DNA from: Roseomonas nitratireducens
GTDB lineage: Bacteria > Pseudomonadota > Alphaproteobacteria > Acetobacterales > Acetobacteraceae
Assembly (NCBI RefSeq): GCF_017813355.1
Contig: NZ_JAGIYZ010000006.1
Location: 24,001-88,000, forward strand
Direction: 5' to 3'
Length of the DNA: 64,000 nt
In this document: positions 62,501 to 64,000 of the stretch, piece by piece
How positions within the stretch are numbered: position 1 is the stretch's first letter
Layout of the letters: each line of letters opens with the position of its first letter
Notes under the pieces: generated by a model
Databases searched by the model: none
Seen by the model: the letters and a program-made list of their open reading frames with translations, nothing else
What the model was told of the DNA's origin: nothing
Position numbers and translations under genes: made by a program

Positions 62501-63041
62501 CGACGTCACCGAACGCTTCCGCCGGTTCCTGCGCGTTACCTTTGGCGAGGAGCATTTCCAGCAAAACCTCGCCTTCGTAGAGGAGGCGCTGGGCAAGGAT
62601 ATCCGCCGGTACTTCACGCGCGACTTTTTCAACGATCACGTGAAGCGCTACAAGAAGCGGCCCATCTACTGGCTGTTCTCCAGCCCCAAGGGCACTTTCA
62701 ACGCGCTGATCTACATGCACCGCTACCGCCCCGATACGGTGAGCGTGGTGCTGAACGATTATCTTCGCGAGTTCCGGTCCAAGCTCGAGGCCTATCGCCG
62801 GGCGCAGGAAGCACTCAGCATCAGCGGAGATGCGTCGCCTGCGCAGAAAACCAAGGCGCTGAAAGAGATCGAGGCGACAGCCCGCCAAATCGAGGAGCTT
62901 GATGGCTGGGAGCGTGATGTCCTGTTCCCGTTGGCGACCCAAAAGATAGAGATCGACCTCGATGATGGGGTGAAGGCGAATTACCCGAAGTTCGGCGCTG
63001 CTCTGAAGCCCATCAAGGGCCTCAACGATTCGGACGACTGA
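59511..63041 (+). CDS. pglX: PglX, BREX type 1 adenine methyltransferase
   Basis: PglX marks host DNA by N6-adenine methylation, which lets BREX tell self from phage. The 1176-residue protein has DPACGSG (motif I) at 291-297 and NPPY (motif IV) at 467-470. The ATG at 59511 gives the usual N-terminus MDTSKLKKFAQFARR and overlaps the nuclease stop. The segment coded by about 60950-62000, after NPPY, is clearly less GC-rich than the flanks, as expected for a swapped target-recognition domain. The C-terminal helical spacer is intact to the stop. Confidence 0.94.
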   Translation: MDTSKLKKFAQFARRTLIGQVSAKLDSVLAPGAPARREHPEAMKKLDAAIARDGKTQVIERVAYIWFNRFTALRFMDVNDLNPVRVISPLSGQFQPEILAEAKAGNIDEDRVPDKVRAQVRALLDGRAPSPDAQAEAYRLLLVAICNDWHRVMPFLFERIDDYTELLLPEDLLSNGSILAYLREAMTPDVCEDVEVIGWLYQFYISEKKDEVFAGLKKNVKITAENIPAATQLFTPHWIVRYLVENSLGRLWLLNRPGSRLAGQMDYYIAPEEPETDFLKIGKPEEIKVCDPACGSGHMLTYAFDLLYAIYEEEGYEADKIPALILQHNLTGVEIDDRAGALAAFAVAMKAAARLGRRRFLRMEAKPDICVLQNVTFTPAELRDVAAVVGRDLFTDELRETLLQFEQAKNFGSLIVPKLRDPTEALRVVEARDFGSDLLLNEVQARVVAVLRMAETLSPKYHVVVANPPYKKKADLNDKLQAFLEENFKDGKYDLYQAFILRNLDLARRFGLVGMITMQGWMFAPRYESIRSTLLSRATIRGMAQLGERAFDSIGGEVVTTTSFLLANVAAPDFKGDFLKLTDGQDESEKERDLLNAARDKRNPLRFRVSAEQFEKIPGDPLVYWAQERIRDLFGSHSPISDSIVTREGLATGSNAIFLREWHEVSLGNAGFGMANNQEAKLSQMRWFPYVKGGGSRRWYGNLEHFVNWYDDGAELRNFKDQKTGRVRSHNYNGEFGFRRGFTWSGISGNDFAIRFVPSGFMFDAKGPMGFIDELDLEAPVQGFLNSRVASFLLRMLAPTLDFKLTHVLSLPFSVQSRTSLAQIVESAITTAKSDWDAYETSWDFDTLPLLSPDLRAGTLEATYARLRAHWQGMTDGMQRLEEVNNRIFIDAYGLQDELTPQVPIEEVTLTCNPAYRYGLNGAEEDRETRLLADTMAEFISYAVGCMFGRYSLDVPGLVLANQGEALADYLARVPKPSFLPDEDNVIPVLDGDWFADDVTERFRRFLRVTFGEEHFQQNLAFVEEALGKDIRRYFTRDFFNDHVKRYKKRPIYWLFSSPKGTFNALIYMHRYRPDTVSVVLNDYLREFRSKLEAYRRAQEALSISGDASPAQKTKALKEIEATARQIEELDGWERDVLFPLATQKIEIDLDDGVKANYPKFGAALKPIKGLNDSDD

Positions 63042-63043
63042 GC

Positions 63044-64000
63044 ATGCAGGACCGGATCGCCAAGGGGCTCGAAGCCCAATTCGACAAGCACCGGATCGTC
63101 TTCTGGTACGATCCGGCGCAAGAATTCCGACAGGCGTTTGAGGCCCTGACGCTCGACGGCGTGGAAAAGATCGAGGTGGCGAACACCGAGTTCGCGGTGA
63201 AGCATCGCGTCCTGCGTGAAGAGCCGAAGCGGCGGTTCCTGCTCTATCGGAACGGGCCGCGCCCCGCCGACATCGATAACTGGCTGCTCGACATCGAGTT
63301 GGCACATGGGGTGTTCAAGAGCGATCAGGTCGCGATCTGGCTGGCGGACCTGGGATTGCCGATCAGTTTCGAGGACGTGGTTCGGGAACACCAGGAATTC
63401 TTTCGGTCAGGTCGGAGGCTGGAGAAACTCAAGGTTGCCGTCCGGGGTGACGACACGAAAGCGAAGCTACGCCTGAGGATGCTCAGCGTGTGCGCCGGGG
63501 CCGATGGTGACTTCGACACGGTCGTCGAGGCGCTGTTGGGAGAGCTAGCTGTCGGAAAGGATGACAGCCTGCGGTTGATCGATCGTGTCGGCTTAAGCGG
63601 TTTCCTCTGGGAACAGATGCAAAGGCTATTCGGCTACCGCACTGAAATGGCGAGCGTCAGCGACTTCGCGATCACGCTGTTCAAATCCTGCTACCAGAGC
63701 GCGGTCGGCGGCGAAGCGATGCTGGCTCCCGAGGCTCTGGTGTTCTTCCGTCGCTGGAAGAACAACCGGAACGCAGAGGAGGCTTTTGCGAGCCTCTCGG
63801 CCGAGTATGCCGAGGCACTGGGGGTGGCCCAGGATCTCGCCAAGCGCGACTTCCGCACGCTCATCGACGTGGACTACTTCGAGGAGGTCGACCGCGCCAT
63901 CATCCGCGCGTTGGTCCATGAGGTCGGCAGCCAAACAGTGGCGCAGGGAGATGTACTGAACTGGATCCGCCAACGTCGGCAGAGCCATTGGTATGGCGCG
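63044..64000 (+). CDS. pglZ: PglZ, BREX alkaline-phosphatase-like protein (5' part)
   Basis: The frame opens with ATG at 63044, 2 bases after the pglX stop, and stays open for 319 codons to the window edge. The N-terminus MQDRIAKGLEAQFDKHRIVFWYDP, then FRQAFEALTLDGVEKIEV and RPADIDNWLLDIELAHGVF, matches the PglZ N-terminal region of type 1 BREX. The phosphatase core lies beyond the window. Its place after pglX completes brxA-B-C-pglX-pglZ order; brxL is expected next. Confidence 0.92.
   Translation, partial: MQDRIAKGLEAQFDKHRIVFWYDPAQEFRQAFEALTLDGVEKIEVANTEFAVKHRVLREEPKRRFLLYRNGPRPADIDNWLLDIELAHGVFKSDQVAIWLADLGLPISFEDVVREHQEFFRSGRRLEKLKVAVRGDDTKAKLRLRMLSVCAGADGDFDTVVEALLGELAVGKDDSLRLIDRVGLSGFLWEQMQRLFGYRTEMASVSDFAITLFKSCYQSAVGGEAMLAPEALVFFRRWKNNRNAEEAFASLSAEYAEALGVAQDLAKRDFRTLIDVDYFEEVDRAIIRALVHEVGSQTVAQGDVLNWIRQRRQSHWYGA

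Noticed and set aside
1-64000. tRNA, rRNA, integrase, att sites or insertion sequences
   Set aside because: I looked for tRNA-like cloverleaf stretches, recombinase and transposase motifs and found none that I could support.

Overview
The window is a high-GC stretch (roughly mid-60s % by eye) of an alphaproteobacterial integrative and conjugative element (ICE). The backbone resembles the ICEMlSymR7A type: a trb-type conjugation apparatus, a VirD4/TraG coupling protein, a VirD2-like relaxase, TraF peptidase, DUF736 and DUF2840 proteins, ParA and RepA-like genes, and an excision-control cassette. No integrase, attachment site, rRNA or tRNA gene was seen, so both element ends lie outside the window. 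The exact genus cannot be told from this sequence.

Layout. Positions 1-7865 (minus) hold trbB-C-D-E-J-K-L-F-G, read from high to low coordinates; trbG runs off the left edge. Positions 8168-10259 (plus) hold a hipBA toxin-antitoxin pair plus a gamma-glutamylcyclotransferase-like gene, with three palindromic operators upstream; this cassette separates trbB from copG/traG. Positions 10278-18938 (minus) hold copG, traG, relaxase, a candidate oriT, lytic transglycosylase, DUF736, traF, DUF2840, a small RHH-like gene, parA and repA. Positions 18874-20879 (minus) hold an excisionase-like rdfS, an fseA that needs a +1 frameshift at a TTTC site, a qseM-like antiactivator and a qseC-like regulator with a palindromic operator. 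Positions 21011-34613 (almost all minus) hold ICE maintenance genes: DUF736, small unknowns, DUF2493, a toprim protein, a very large Strawberry-notch-like methylase/helicase, two unknowns, a ParB-like protein and the ArdC antirestriction protein.

Positions 34871-64000 form a defence island with three compact systems. The first (plus) is an AAA/DUF4143 ATPase followed by a coupled DUF6361 - phospholipase-D nuclease - SNF2-like helicase operon. The second (minus) is a DEAH helicase with an AddA-like helicase-nuclease and an AddB-like nuclease. The third (plus) is a type 1 BREX operon: WYL regulator BrxR, BrxA, BrxB, BrxC, an inserted AAA ATPase + PD-(D/E)XK nuclease pair, PglX, and PglZ, which is cut by the window end.

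How it fits together: the qseC/qseM/fseA/rdfS cassette would decide when the element excises. Relaxase, TraG and the Trb channel move it. RepA, ParA and ParB-like proteins would maintain the excised form. ArdC would help it escape restriction in a new host. The right-hand cargo protects the host from phages and competing elements. The strongest leads are the ATPase-nuclease pair inside BREX, the DUF6361-PLD-helicase operon, the helicase-AddAB-like operon, and a repeated structured leader upstream of parB-like, ardC and (less clearly) the notch-like gene. Motif residue numbers were counted by hand and may be off by a few.
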